This document shows positions 46,401 through 55,791 of a stretch of 64,000 nucleotides of DNA, piece by piece. Source of the DNA: Chrysogorgia sp. JL179-B06 (Eukaryota; Cnidaria; Anthozoa; Scleralcyonacea; Chrysogorgiidae); contig JAYKKM010000143.1 in the NCBI GenBank assembly GCA_035772405.1, positions 3,165,501 to 3,229,500 on the forward strand, given 5' to 3'. Position 1 is the stretch's first letter. Every line of letters starts with the position of its first letter. Position numbers and translations under genes: made by a program. Under the pieces are notes generated by a model. It was not told where the DNA came from, did no database searches, and was given only the letters and a program-made list of their open reading frames with translations.

Positions 46401-49400
46401 TAGTGAGGATATTATGGAAAATATGTCACTGCAGATTTCTTAGTGAAACACTCCCATCTATATTATAATAAATAATTATATGTAATATTGATTGCTGATA
46501 TCTTGACCAAAGATTCTGCTAGGTACTCTATACTGGTATCAAATAAATTTTTTTATATACAAGACTTGTGTACAATCAGTACATGCAGTACACTTTATTA
46601 TTCATAATATTTACTATAAAAAATCGACACAAAAAATTGCACAAGTCTCATTCTTGATGGTATTATGATTTTATCCAGGCAACTAAATCTAAAATTTGAG
46701 AATACACAGTGATATAACAACACACACCTAAAGTATGAAATACTTTGTCACTTGTTCTTTCTTTTTTATGTTTATTAAGATTTGCCACTAATATTAATAA
46801 GTAGAATAGGTTGGCCGGGTACAAGTGTGATAAAGAAAGGTACCATACTTAAAATGTACACATGTACCTGTACAACTTATTATTATCATTTAAATACAAG
46901 TTACTCTACATGTAAGCTGATAAAAGTGACCAAATAGCGACATTACAAGAAGGCTGCTTCAGCATATACCAATCACTCTGGCAGATGCTGGATTGAGTTA
47001 CAGTACATTTAAGGCACATTGATTTCCACAAGCTTAACCTTAGCCTATGGCCCTATATGTCAATGAGAGAAATGGCAGTACTGTAGTTCAACAGCACACA
47101 TCAGCTGACCGAGCCTTGTAATGACATGCAGTGTTTTCAGGGCACTGCAAATAGTCTACAAGGCATATTTTCATAAATATTTTTTATTAGAAACTTGCCA
47201 TAAATCTTGTTTTGTTTACATGGGGTATTCTGTGGTCTTGCTTTTCTGAAAAGAAGCCCACCTCTACATTAAGTTTTAACATGAATTTGTTATACAATTT
47301 CTACTTAAAAACAAGTTTTCTGGTATAAATAATATATTCTTTTAAATTTTAATGTTCATCTTCCTTGTATTCATCAATCAACATAGCTCCCTCTTCTCCA
47401 GTGCTCATCATTAATTTTGATATAACCATGTGACAGCACCAACCATGTGACAGCACCAACCATGTGACAGCACCAACCATGTGACATTGAACATGCATTC
47501 AATGTCATGTCATGGTTTGCACTCAACCGCTGGTCTAACAGCATTCTTGTAAAGACTAAAGAGACTGAATGCACACTCAACTGACAAATTAGATCCAGAA
47601 ATGGCAATGATCATCACCTCAAAAAGTTGCCAATATGTGATGCCGAAAATCAACCCACTCGTGTTCACAACTTTCAACTTGTTGAACATTCAAAATGTCA
47701 TAGAATTGTGCAGCAAATATACGTAATTGTATTTATTTAACATATATAGTTGACACACCTTAGTTCTGTGCAGCAATACGTAATTATATTTACAAAGATA
47801 TAGTTGACACACCTTATTTGGGTGCAGCAATATGTAACTATATTCACATACAGTAGATATACAGTAGTTGACACACCTTAGTTGGGTATAGTAGATATAG
47901 TTTACACACCTAGATCAGGGCAGCAATATGTAACTATATTCACATATTGTAGATATAAAGTAGTTGACATTGATACACCTTAGTTCAGTGCAGCAATACG
48001 TAACTATATTCACATAGATATAGTTGACACACCTTAGTTTGGCGCAGCAATAATGTAACTATATTTACATAGATATACAGTTGTTGAGACACATTACAGT
48101 AGGTACAGTAAATATAGCCAACACACCTCAGTTTGGTGCAGCAATAATGTAACTATATTTACATAGATATACAGTAGTTGATACACCATAGGTACAGTAG
48201 ATATACTGTAGTTGACACACCTTAGGTACAGTAGATATAGCCAACACACCTTATTCTAAGGATTTATAGTGAAGGAAAATTTCGAGTGTTGGAATATCCT
48301 ATACATTTTAAGACCAAACTGGGACCAGTTGCAAAAAATGTAACTTCAAGGCCTTCCGGCTGGAATTGAACCGCGACCCTGCGATGCTATAGTGCAATGC
48401 TTGACCACTGAGCTACGGAGGCCGTTGCCAAGAGCCTAGTCACGAGTTCTGTATAATAGTGGTGGTAATGCCGGGATAAGATTCTGGGTACCGGTATATT
48501 ACAAGTAATATTTGGCATTTCACTCGATTAAACTACATGTTCTAAGAATCTAAGGATATACCATCACTATATTATTATACAGAACTTGTCACTAGGCTCT
48601 TGGCAACGGCCTCTGTAGCTCAGTGGTCAGAGTACTGCACTAGCATCGCAGGGTCGCAGGTTCAATTCCAGCCAGAAGGCTGGAAAAAAGTTACAATTTT
48701 TCGCAACTGGTCCCGGTTTGGTCTTAAAATGTAAATATTCCAACACACCTAAATCAGTGCAGCAATATGTAACTATATCTACATAGTTAGATATAGTTGA
48801 CACACCCAGATCAGTGCAGCAATATCGGGCTAATTACATAATTTGGGCACACCCGCTATCAACGGGGGGTCACCATATCTGTCCCAGTCTCACATTCTAC
48901 TGTAATTGATCGAACCCAAGAGAAAACAATATACAGGCCTTGTATTTTGGGCACAAGTATATAATTGAGGTGTTTAACATTGTGTTGGGGAGGTAATATA
49001 AAGCATTGAATATGTAACTATATTCACATAGATATACAATAGTTGACACACCTTAGTTAGGTATAGTTGACACACCTAGATCAGTGCAGCAATATGGAAC
49101 TATATTTACATAGATATAGCCAACACACTTTACTTGGTTGCAGCAATATGTAATTATATTTATTTTCCATAGATATACAGGTAGTTGACAAACCTTAGTT
49201 GAATACAGCAACATATAAGTATGTCAGTTTAGCCAACAATGTAAGCAACAACTTGAACAAATGTGTAAACCAAAGTGTTTTTAAAACCCGATGTAGCGAA
49301 ACCAAACAAAAATTCATTTCTATTGCCTAATATAATCATTGAAGTTTCAAAGTAAATAAATAAACAAAACATTGTCGTATACACTCTCATAAAATGTCAG

Positions 49401-50409
49401 TCCATTATAGGCTTCATTATATAGAAAAATAAATGTACAACTACAACTCGAAGCAAAATAATGTAAATTCACAATGCTAAAAATGTTCTAGGATAATGAA
49501 TTCAAGTTTCAGATTGTGTCGACAAATGTTGGAAATAGGAAAACCTATTCACAATTGACGAACTCGAAAAAACAAAAGCATCAAATCTGTTTAACCTGCT
49601 GATCATATTCGTGCTCGACGACACGGACACATGGACAACGCAATTATAACAAAGACAAAGTGGATATCGAAACTTATTAAAATAAGGATTCCGCAGTGGT
49701 TCCAGTTCTGAAGTACTTCATTTGCTTAGTACAAACGTTCTGAGATAATATTAAACATATATACAAAACTAGGTTACATGAAGTCAGAAATATACCTACT
49801 GTCTTTTTATAATCAAAACAATTTTAGCGACGTAGTATACTAGGGGACTGTATTATTGTAAAGACCAATTGCACTGAGAAAAATTATCATAAATTTCTCT
49901 CCACTCAATGAGTCGTAACCACAACCTCTCCATCATCCACCCAACGATTTAAGAGTGATAGCTTACCCAAATGTTTCGTTATTGAATGAATGAACAATTA
50001 ACCTGTTATTTCTACTGGAAGCCATTTTAATAATTCGTTTCGAAATATATTTCACCTAATAAGTATATAGCCGTAACAAATCTATATAACTATGGAGACC
50101 AACGGTTGAGGGAAAATACTTGCACTGCAAACAGACAATAAGAAGGAAGCGAAAGTGGAAATAGATAAGTATTTAACATAATGTCTACCTGGGAACTGAT
50201 GTACACGCGTCACAAACAGTTGGTGAATCTATAAAACAAAAAATCACAGTAGAAAGGTTTAAGGTAGAAATTGACGACGATATTTAAGGTTATTTAACGA
50301 CATAAACGTTCCTACACAATAACGTACCTTCTAGTAAAGAAGAATCGAATTGACAAGCTTGATCTTGCGTTTTTACCGGAGTTTCTTCGTCGTTACTATT
50401 CGACGCCAT
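28161..50409 (-). CDS. Krüppel-like transcription factor, complete 7-exon gene model (250 aa)
   Basis: Exons (minus strand, in order): 50409-50328, 50228-50189, 45963-45921, 45149-45090, 41964-41774, 38267-38211, 28440-28161. All introns are GT-AG; donors include GTACGT, GTTGGT, GTAAGT and GTGAGT, and the second is a weaker GTAGAC. All phases match and the 753 nt are divisible by three. The N-terminal region ([17 protein letters not shown]...) is acidic and Ser/Thr/Val-rich with no motif I recognise; the last exon gives three C2H2 fingers. Nuclear DNA-binding regulator by family. Introns are 99 bp, 4.2, 0.77, 3.1, 3.5 and 9.8 kb and full of repeats. Additional or alternative exons cannot be excluded. 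Confidence 0.8.
28627..29448 (-). pseudogene. LINE ORF2 C-terminal fragment with an intact 273-aa frame
   Basis: Reads [63 protein letters not shown], and ends NLRNYYIDF... This is the part after the RT catalytic core of a CR1/Jockey-type non-LTR element. 5'-truncated but without stops, so a relatively recent insertion. It lies in the last KLF intron, same strand. Confidence 0.8.
29620..29700 (+). repeat. tRNA-derived SINE-like sequence
   Basis: TTAGCTCAATCG (A-box-like, from 29626) and GGGTTCAATTC (B-box) spaced as in a tRNA. A 12-bp duplicated tail CAATTCGCAGC follows. Stems are imperfect, so not a functional tRNA. Confidence 0.55.
29797..36795 (+). repeat. 17-bp satellite array, about 7 kb, CTCCTCCCTCTAATAAA
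   Basis: Roughly 400 copies. Main variants are C for T (CTCCAATAAA) and ACGCC for ACTCC. The left half (29.8-32.9 kb) has many indels and degenerate units; the right half (32.9-36.7 kb) is nearly uniform. A block of three ACGCC units recurs at 34611 and 35308, 697 bp apart, exactly 41 units, which suggests a higher-order duplication. The complement ORFs ([10 protein letters not shown] repeats) are repeat translations. Located in the last KLF intron. Confidence 0.97.
36813..37691. mobile_element. Large palindromic element at the satellite's edge
   Basis: Left arm GTGGTTAATTGTTGTTTCGG, CCAACGTTGG, TACCACGTGATATGAAGTTA; right arm the complements down to TTAACCAC at 37691. Satellite-type sequence (CCTCTAATAAACGC) continues on the other side. 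A second TIR element sits in the right arm. Confidence 0.85.
37446..37573. mobile_element. 128-bp MITE with ~36-bp TIRs and an ~11-bp flanking duplication
   Basis: TAGCCTCCTCCGCAGGCAAC...GAAGCCACAGAGTTGCC inverted ends. ATGAAATTGTA flanks both sides, a target-site duplication that shows it inserted into the arm of the larger palindrome. Confidence 0.8.
37692..38100. repeat. Hairpin with satellite-like stem and flanking non-coding DNA
   Basis: CTCTAATAAACGCCGC (37692-37707) is inverted as GCGGCGTTTATTAG (37720-37733). A further isolated satellite-like unit TCCCTCTAATAAACGC is at about 38081-38096. These are likely remains of the repeat from which the satellite grew (inference). Confidence 0.6.
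38659..38825. repeat. (TTA)n microsatellite and truncated copy of the 40137 element
   Basis: ATTATTATTATT at 38659-38680, then AAAGTGGTACTACGATCAAA matching the element at 40137-40682 for about 140 bp. Confidence 0.6.
38935..39650 (+). pseudogene. Highly degenerate LINE fragment
   Basis: Short readable pieces such as [19 protein letters not shown] (about 38943) and, near 39530-39600, [18 protein letters not shown] sequence. Many stops. In KLF intron 5. Confidence 0.5.
40137..40682. mobile_element. TIR element, about 545 bp
   Basis: AAAGTGCCACTACGATCAAA at the left and AGTGGCACTTT at the right. No transposase. Related end sequences at 23279 and 38683. Confidence 0.65.
40690..41020 (+). pseudogene. 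Degenerate LINE C-terminal fragment
   Basis: [23 protein letters not shown] reading followed by [12 protein letters not shown] and FKNNCKN, the usual end of LINE ORF2. In KLF intron 5. Confidence 0.5.
41021..41770. other. Intronic non-coding DNA
   Basis: (ATT)n at about 41208-41238; otherwise nothing recognised up to exon 5 of the KLF gene. Confidence 0.5.
42219..42661. mobile_element. Palindromic MITE, about 440 bp
   Basis: TTAAGGTGTCTATGAAGTGA, CTTCGAGCTATCAACTCTCA and related pieces at the left are inverted at the right (GAGAGTTGATAACTCGAAG; TCACTTCATAGACACTTTAA). Arms of about 140 bp. In KLF intron 4. Confidence 0.8.
43030..44000. other. Intronic DNA with small repeats
   Basis: GGGCATCAAGGCCAGT occurs twice (about 43100-43135) and CTGGCCTTGGATTTCAG (about 43581) is partly inverted to CAGGCCTTGAATTTGGG (43033). 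A degenerate element is possible. No gene. Confidence 0.35.
44009..44785. mobile_element. 777-bp TIR element with 6-bp flanking repeat
   Basis: Left end CAGGCCTATCACTGAGA, right end CTCAGTGACAGGCCTG. TGGTTA directly flanks both sides (44003-44008 and 44786-44791). Subterminal GTGTGCG strings near both ends. ORFs inside have no recognised domain. In KLF intron 4. Confidence 0.75.
45226..45887. mobile_element. Non-autonomous hAT element with 8-bp target duplication
   Basis: Ends CAGGGCGCAAAATAACGGCT and AAATTATTTCACGCCCTG. Flanks CATGTAGA (45218-45225) and CATGTAGG (45888-45895) match in seven of eight bases. Lies in KLF intron 3; without it that intron would be about 100 bp. Confidence 0.85.
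46193..46455. mobile_element. MITE, copy 2 of the family at 19010-19302
   Basis: TTACACGGTGGTGCTAAGAT through GATCGATATCTTCACTAGTG to CACTCCCATCTATAT match copy 1; the central hairpin is better preserved here. In KLF intron 2. Confidence 0.85.
46456..47420. other. Intronic DNA, nothing recognised
   Basis: AT-rich KLF intron 2 sequence without clear repeats or coding potential. Confidence 0.4.
47424..47486 (+). repeat. 17-bp minisatellite, about four copies
   Basis: ACCATGTGACAGCACCA repeated, last copy breaking into ACCATGTGACATTG. Confidence 0.9.
47700..49210 (+). repeat. Degenerate ~60-bp tandem array, interrupted by a SINE pair
   Basis: Recurrent GCAGCAATATGTAACTATAT, ACATAGATATA and AGTTGACACACCTTAG. 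About a dozen diverged units of 45-75 bp. The inverted tRNA-SINE element (48287-48745) inserted into it. In KLF intron 2. Confidence 0.8.
48287..48745. mobile_element. Inverted pair of tRNA-derived SINEs (459-bp palindrome)
   Basis: Each arm has a tRNA-like head: A-box GTAGCTCAGTGGTC and B-box GGTTCAATTCC. The right one reads plus (48608-48676), the left one minus (48357-48425). The arms (TGTTGGAATAT at both outer ends, TTTTAAGACCAAACTGGGAC, GCCTAGTCAC, TTCTGTATAATAGT) pair over at least 160 bp with a loop of about 90 bp. Confidence 0.85.
49210..50188. other. Intronic DNA, nothing recognised
   Basis: Rest of KLF intron 2; AT-rich, no gene or clear element. Confidence 0.4.
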
Positions 50410-50446
50410 AGCACACAATACTTGTTGTTTCACAACAAAGCGACAA

Positions 50447-50490
50447 CCACGCCCTAGAATGAACCAAATATTATTACATGGGTGGGGTGG
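50447..50490. promoter_or_regulatory. CACCC/GC-box sites upstream of the KLF start codon
   Basis: CCACGCCC (50447-50454) lies 38 bp from the ATG and GGGTGGGGTGG (50480-50490) about 30 bp farther. Both fit the KLF/SP binding consensus, so autoregulation is conceivable (inference). Confidence 0.35.
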
Positions 50491-50726
50491 TACTATACTA
50501 TAGAAAATAACTGAAATATCTGATTTGTAACATTGTCAAGATAACGCTAAGATTACCTTGAATTATGAGACAGATATTTTACTAAATCCACAACGAATAT
50601 TTTTAAGAAGAATTTTATATAGAGAGAAAAATTTCAACCTGTGCTTACTCTCCTTCCACCCCTCCCAACTTGTGTACAAATGGGCGGAGCTGCATACAAC
50701 AGGCCACACGCGGACGGATAAGAGTC

Positions 50727-50893
50727 TAAAGCTTGTTTTCCACTCAACCATTTCGCTCGCCGCTAGAGAAACATTTCGGCGATGACATAATTTTTCCCGT
50801 TTTCATTGGTCGACAACTGAAAACAAATGATGTCATTGTGGAAATATTTCGCTAGCGGCGAGCGAAATGGTGAAGTTGAAAACGGGCTTTAAA
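50727..50893. mobile_element. MITE, about 165 bp, with ~36-bp TIRs
   Basis: AAAGCTTGTTTTCCACTCAA, CCATTTCGCTCGCCGCTAG inverted as CTAGCGGCGAGCGAAATGG, GAAAACGGGCTTT. Just upstream of the KLF first exon. Confidence 0.8.
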
Positions 50894-50984
50894 CGCGGTA
50901 TAAGGAGGATATGAGGATAAAAGGAGGATATAAGGATAAAACGCGCAAAGTGAAAAGAGGTGGAAACTGCCAAGAATTTAGTGA

Positions 50985-52170
50985 CGAAATACTGACGTTT
51001 CGAGCGGGTGCTCGTCAGAACCATGTTGAGCCCGCCAACACCACTAACCCAGCGGTGACATGTTCGTCGTAAAACAGTCGCAAAACGCTCGTAAATCTAC
51101 CACACATTATTTCAAAATATGTAAATATTTAGTATCTTTATACGCGCACGTGGAGAAGAGCGTTCATGCAGAAGAATACACGACAAACTCTCAATCCTAG
51201 ACCAGTAAATTTGATTTTGTCCGGCATCGATAGTCAAAATGTAGATACTTTCCAAAAGGCAAACGACGTTATTCGGGATTTCGAAATAACAACGACGTAT
51301 ACTGGCGAGGTTTCACTGAAATATATTTGTGGACTGACAAAATATATTTGTGGACTGTCAAAATATATTTGTCGACTGAAAAATATATTTGTCGACTGAA
51401 AAAATACATTTGTCGATTGGGAAAATATATTTGCCGACTGAAACTATTTATGCGCATTGCATTTACATTTATACAGTATATTACACATAGAACATTCGTA
51501 AAGTCACTTACTAGTCATAGATGCTTTTAAATAAGTGATAAAACGTGTTGTGCTGCATAGGCAGTGTAGAAATACAAATCAAATATTTCAGTAAAAACTT
51601 GGTGTTCGGCCGAAATAGCGTGTAAGTAGTCTAACGTTTCGAGCAAAGGCCCTTCGTCAGAGAGTGAAACGTAAAGTGAAATAATCACTCAGTTATTATT
51701 TCACATGCAGTTTACGTTTCACTCTCTGACGAAGGGCCTTCGCTCGAAACGTTAGACAACTTCCACACTATTTCATAGACTTAATTGTTCCAAATCTGCT
51801 TCTTGATTGTTTCGGGTTTGTTTAACCCTTTCATGCCCAAGAGTGCCTTTAGTATTTTACTCTGGCTTACGCCAGACGATTTTACTCGTGGAGGGTAATA
51901 AAGGGTTCGAGAATACAACCCGTCTTCTCGAAACAAACTCGTCTTTGAAACCAAACCACTCTCGAAACAAACCCAAAACAATCAAAGATGCAGACTTGAA
52001 GCAAGTCTAACTATTTCACTATTTCGGCAGTATACCTAATTTCGCTTTCCGACCGTTTGGCGAAATGGTTCGTAATATTTACGACGAACATGTTACCGCT
52101 GGGTTAGTGGGGTTGGCGGGCTCAACATGGTTCTGCCTTTCGAGCGGAGCCCTTCATCAGAGTAAGGCCA
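50985..52170. mobile_element. Nested foldback elements with CTGANGA...GAAAC end motifs
   Basis: Outer arms: GCCCGCCAACACCACTAACC, CAGCGGT(G)ACATGTTCGTCGTAA (51025-51075) inverted at 52080-52125. Inner palindrome 51630-51752: TAACGTTTCGAGC...CTCGTCAGAGAGTGAAACG and complement. On both sides outside lie GGATAAAACGCGGATAT-type repeats (50890-50945, 52180-52275), so the element may have inserted in that array. Confidence 0.65.
51312..51442 (+). repeat. 18-bp minisatellite, seven copies
   Basis: Unit AAATATATTTGTCGACTG with G/C variants (GTGGACTG, GTCGATTG, GCCGACTG). Inside the foldback at 50985-52170. Confidence 0.92.
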
Positions 52171-52309
52171 TTAAACGCGGATGTAAGTAAGGATTAAACG
52201 CGGATATAAGGATAAACCGGGAATATGATGATAAAACGCAGATCATATACAGAGGATAAAACGCGGATAGGAGGATAGATAGATAATTTATTGAACTTCA
52301 AAACTTGCA

Positions 52310-52890
52310 GATAAGAATCCGCAATAATCCCCTCACGCACCTTTTCTACCACTACCCTATCCATGGTCCCCAGTGCCCAGACCGCGTATTTGTATTTGTC
52401 GATCGTAGATTTTGGCTCGTTCTTCGTGTAAACGTTATTTTCGGAGGAATCAGAAGCTTTACAGCAACAAAAACTCTATCACTGACCCTAAAATAAAAAA
52501 ATACTAACCCTACTTCTAAACCCAACTTTTCGATTGTCCTCTACACGAAGAAGGACCCTAGATTTTGAACGTTATCTCGGCCAATATTTACTCGATTTTA
52601 ATTATGAAAACAGATTTGGAATTACCGAGTCTAAATACATAATATCTGTGTCTATTATATTACGAGAACGTGCATACCCTTCGTAAAAACGGTTTATATA
52701 CTTAGAAATTAGTCGGCAATCAGCCAGCCGGCCCGACCGATTCGTCGTATACTTTGAACGTTATCTCGATCAATATTTAACCGTTTTTAATTCTGAAAAC
52801 AGATTTGGAATTATAGCGAGTCTAAATACATAACACACGTACCTATTATATTACGCAAACGTGTATACCCTTCGTAAAAATCTCTTTATG
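52310..52890. repeat. ~190-bp repeat in tandem, copy pair 1
   Basis: TTGAACGTTATCTCGGCCAA (52568) recurs as TTGAACGTTATCTCGATCAA (52756), each followed by AAAACAGATTTGGAATTA, GAGTCTAAATACATAA, TATTATATTACG and CCCTTCGTAAAAA. The same arrangement, including the preceding CCCCAGTGCCCA region, is found at 56190-56650. Confidence 0.85.
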
Positions 52891-53029
52891 TAATTCTTTA
52901 GTTCACAAATCGCTAATGGCCGCTTTGGGAAAATATTGCTCGATCCCGCGAATATAGTTATATTCGAACGGATCACCCAAAAGGACTTTTTACTTCCTTA
53001 TATAAGGAGTTGGTCCAGCCATGCAGCTC

Positions 53030-53720
53030 CGCTGAAATATTTAACATATAGATTCAATTCCATTTTGCCGTTGTCTGTTTAGTTATAGATGCACAGATGA
53101 CGCCAGAACGTACATAGTCGAGTGGGTAATCTACGACGGTAACCTGCTAACCTAGGACGTCGACAGCAGTGAAAGAAATATAAATTTTAGTATTTGAATG
53201 AAATCACGGTCGATTGACTAGAGTATTTGACACTCAAAGTTTGTTTTATGATCTCCAAAACGCTTCAATATTTCTAATACGATTGTAGTGTCTGAGTCAG
53301 TTTTAAGAAACAGCTCTCATCTCTCTGCGAGTTACCGTCATCCTAAAGACGTGAAAATGTTCTCAGTGGCGTTGTAAACAGAACGAGGACGGCGTTGTGA
53401 TTATACTCTTGGGAATAAAAATTATTCATTATTTTTGTTTCGCATGAAGATTCTTTTGTTTGAACGTCGTCGCCGTCCTATCTTACGGCGTTCTGACGTC
53501 CTCTGTGTATCTATAACTGAACAGACAACAAAAAATGGAATCTATTTGTTTTATACAATCAAAAACAATCTCAAAGGTTTATCAAAGATGTTGGGGCGTG
53601 AAAACTAAGAAAAACACAGCTGCTGACGTGTTTGACGCCATCCATGTATCTGTCCTTTAATAGATCATGGGCAAGAACCAATGAAAATGCGTATATAAAA
53701 TCACGTGATTGTATAAATAA
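53030..53720. mobile_element. Foldback element with nested MITE
   Basis: ATTTTGCCGTTGTCTGTT, AGATGCACAGATGACG (53070-53105) inverted at 53490-53545 (CGTCCTCTGTGTATCTATAA, AACAGACAACAAAAAATGG). Related to 21085-21370. The centre (53150-53480) resembles the MITE at 26157-26513. Confidence 0.6.
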
Positions 53721-53946
53721 CTATAGATATACAAACTATTCGTGAGCAATGATTCCTGCCGCGGCGAGATTTTCACCCTCGTTTCATCGTTCTTAAAAGT
53801 TATCCTCTCCTAGTTATATACTATAATGATAATGATAATAATAACAAATTGAACTAAATATAATATAATACAATAAGAAATAAGCTGTTCTAAAATTTAG
53901 CCAGAATAAAAGTACGGTCGAAGTAAAAAAGTTCATATAACAAATT

Positions 53947-54740
53947 TCAAAAGATTCCCACCGCGATTACATTTAATTGCAAATCCTCTAACATCTCTCC
54001 TACATCTCGTTTCCTAAAAGGCACTCGCGAGCCTCTTACACACAGGTGGACGGATCGTAATATTTCAAACGACAAGCGTGCCCGCAGCCAAGCTACAACG
54101 ATGGCGTATGGCTCTCCATTTTTTCTTGCTAATAATTCCGCTAATGCGGTTTTCAGGAATAAAGTGCATTCGACTCCCATTCGACCATTGGTCCCAAATA
54201 CGAGAGGCGTAAAAGTTCTATTTTCAATATCCAAAACTCTTTGTAGGCATTGTCTCTTCTTTTCACTTTACTGTTCTCTAAAAATCTTTGCTGTAGGTTT
54301 ATTCTTGTTGCTTGCGGAGTTTACATGCGTAACTCGAACATCAAAAAATGCTGTAACTCCACGAGACCAGAATCCTCCCGCCTTAATGTCTAATCTTGCT
54401 TCAGAGCTTGCATTTGCCGATCTCAAATCCAAAATCTCGTTGTCAAGTGGTTGGAGGTGTGGCTCTGATTCCACATTCTTACAAACTTTACTGATTACAG
54501 ATGTCAGCAGGTCTCGAATTCCGTCATGTCTTTGCGCCATAAAGCCATCTTTTACAGAGAATGGTCGATTGAAAAACTCTCACCACATGGACAATAGCTT
54601 GGTAAATCGGACAATGGCAGGTTATAGCGCATACGTAGGGAGTCCTTAAATTCTTGTTTATTCAAACGAAGACCCTGTTCCTCAAGTGGGATTGCATTAA
54701 GCCACGAACTGGCTCCCTTATCCCTCGCTTGATTCACCAG
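53947..54740 (-). pseudogene. Broken retroelement C-terminal region, zinc-knuckle plus nuclease-like
   Basis: Three minus-strand frames in series (54737-54552, 54540-54268, 54234-53947). They read GLRLNKQEFKDSLRMRYNLP, CPCGESFSIDH, then RHDGIRDLL, ARLDIKAGGFW, AFFDVRVTH, then RTFTPLVFGTNGRMG and LRARLSFEILRSVHLC. CxCG...H plus a D...DVRV pattern resembles the restriction-like endonuclease end of R2/NeSL-type reverse transcriptases (inference). This family is frequent in cnidarian genomes as I recall. Two frameshifts and a stop make it dead. Confidence 0.6.
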
Positions 54741-54820
54741 CGGTAACAGGTCAGTAGGTATAGAGATGCGTCAATTGTTTCCATCTAGCTACAGTAGATT
54801 TTCTGTACATTAAGGACTGT

Positions 54821-55353
54821 GCTAAACCACGAAACAGCGAAACAGCGAAACAGCAATTTTTTGTTTATCAAATTTTAACAAATCTCACGGGAAGTGATAC
54901 ATGGAGGTCATTCAACCCCGAGTTATCGTTCCAGTCCTTATAGAGTTCACTGGTGGCGGCTTCCTCTTTGGCGGACAACCATTGATATCCCACCCCCAGC
55001 AGCGAAACCACGAACCAGCCGCGCAAGACCTTGGTACTACCAACCGACGACCCTCCGACAGATCCCTACCGCTTCGACGACTCCCGAGAGCCTTCCGACC
55101 ATTCCCGACCACCTTCCGACCACTTACGAAGTTTCTCCGACCACTTCCGAAGTCGCTCCGACGGATTCCGAAGTTCTTCCGACAAGTTCCGATGATGTTC
55201 CGACGGCTTGCGAAGATGGGCCGATCACTTTCGAAGTTGACCCTCCCCTCCACGAAGACGTCCTGACCTTCCACGACCTCCATGTATCACTTCCCGTGAG
55301 ATTTGTTAAAAGGATAAACAAAAAATAGCTGTTTCGCTGTTTCGTGGTTTAGC
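54821..55353. mobile_element. TIR element (533 bp) with internal TTCCGA repeats
   Basis: GCTAAACCACGAAACAGCGA at the left and complementary GCTGTTTCGTGGTTTAGC at the right; arms of about 80 bp continue through CACGGGAAGTGATACATGGA. The interior (55074-55230) is a degenerate ~15-bp repeat built on TTCCGA(C/A), open on both strands. Proline/threonine-rich ORFs over it are probably by-products. Confidence 0.8.
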
Positions 55354-55791
55354 TTAGAAGGTGTCGTCGCGTGTTATGGCAACACAGAGTATAATAGAAG
55401 TGTATTAAAAATATAATAATGTTAGGTACCATTGTTAAATATAACTGCTCTTGATTTTCTTTAAAAAACGATTTGTTCCAAGAATTATATTTGCAACTAA
55501 AAAACTGTAGGGAGTCACTTTTCTACGAATAGTCATTTTTCTACGATCACAGTAAATGAGAGTCGTTACTCTGATAGCAAAATGAAATAGTTAGAAAAGA
55601 AGAAATTCCTATGTTTATTTACAAAGTTGATCGACATACAAGAAAAGTTTCACCAGTGTTACCAACGCGGTCATGGCTTCTTAGTGACAAATGTTTCACC
55701 TAAACTACAATAATTCTCAAGTGAAAGCGATTTCGCATTCAAAGAATAAACATGAAGCAATTAATATTTACATTTTAATATAAATATTACA

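Noticed and set aside
53947..54649. Plus-strand 182-aa ORF at 54101-54649
   Set aside because: Shadow of the minus-strand retroelement relic, which has recognisable motifs.
54894..55328. Pro/Thr-rich 144-aa ORF and its two overlapping partners
   Set aside because: Derived from TTCCGA repeats inside a TIR element and equally open on the opposite strand.
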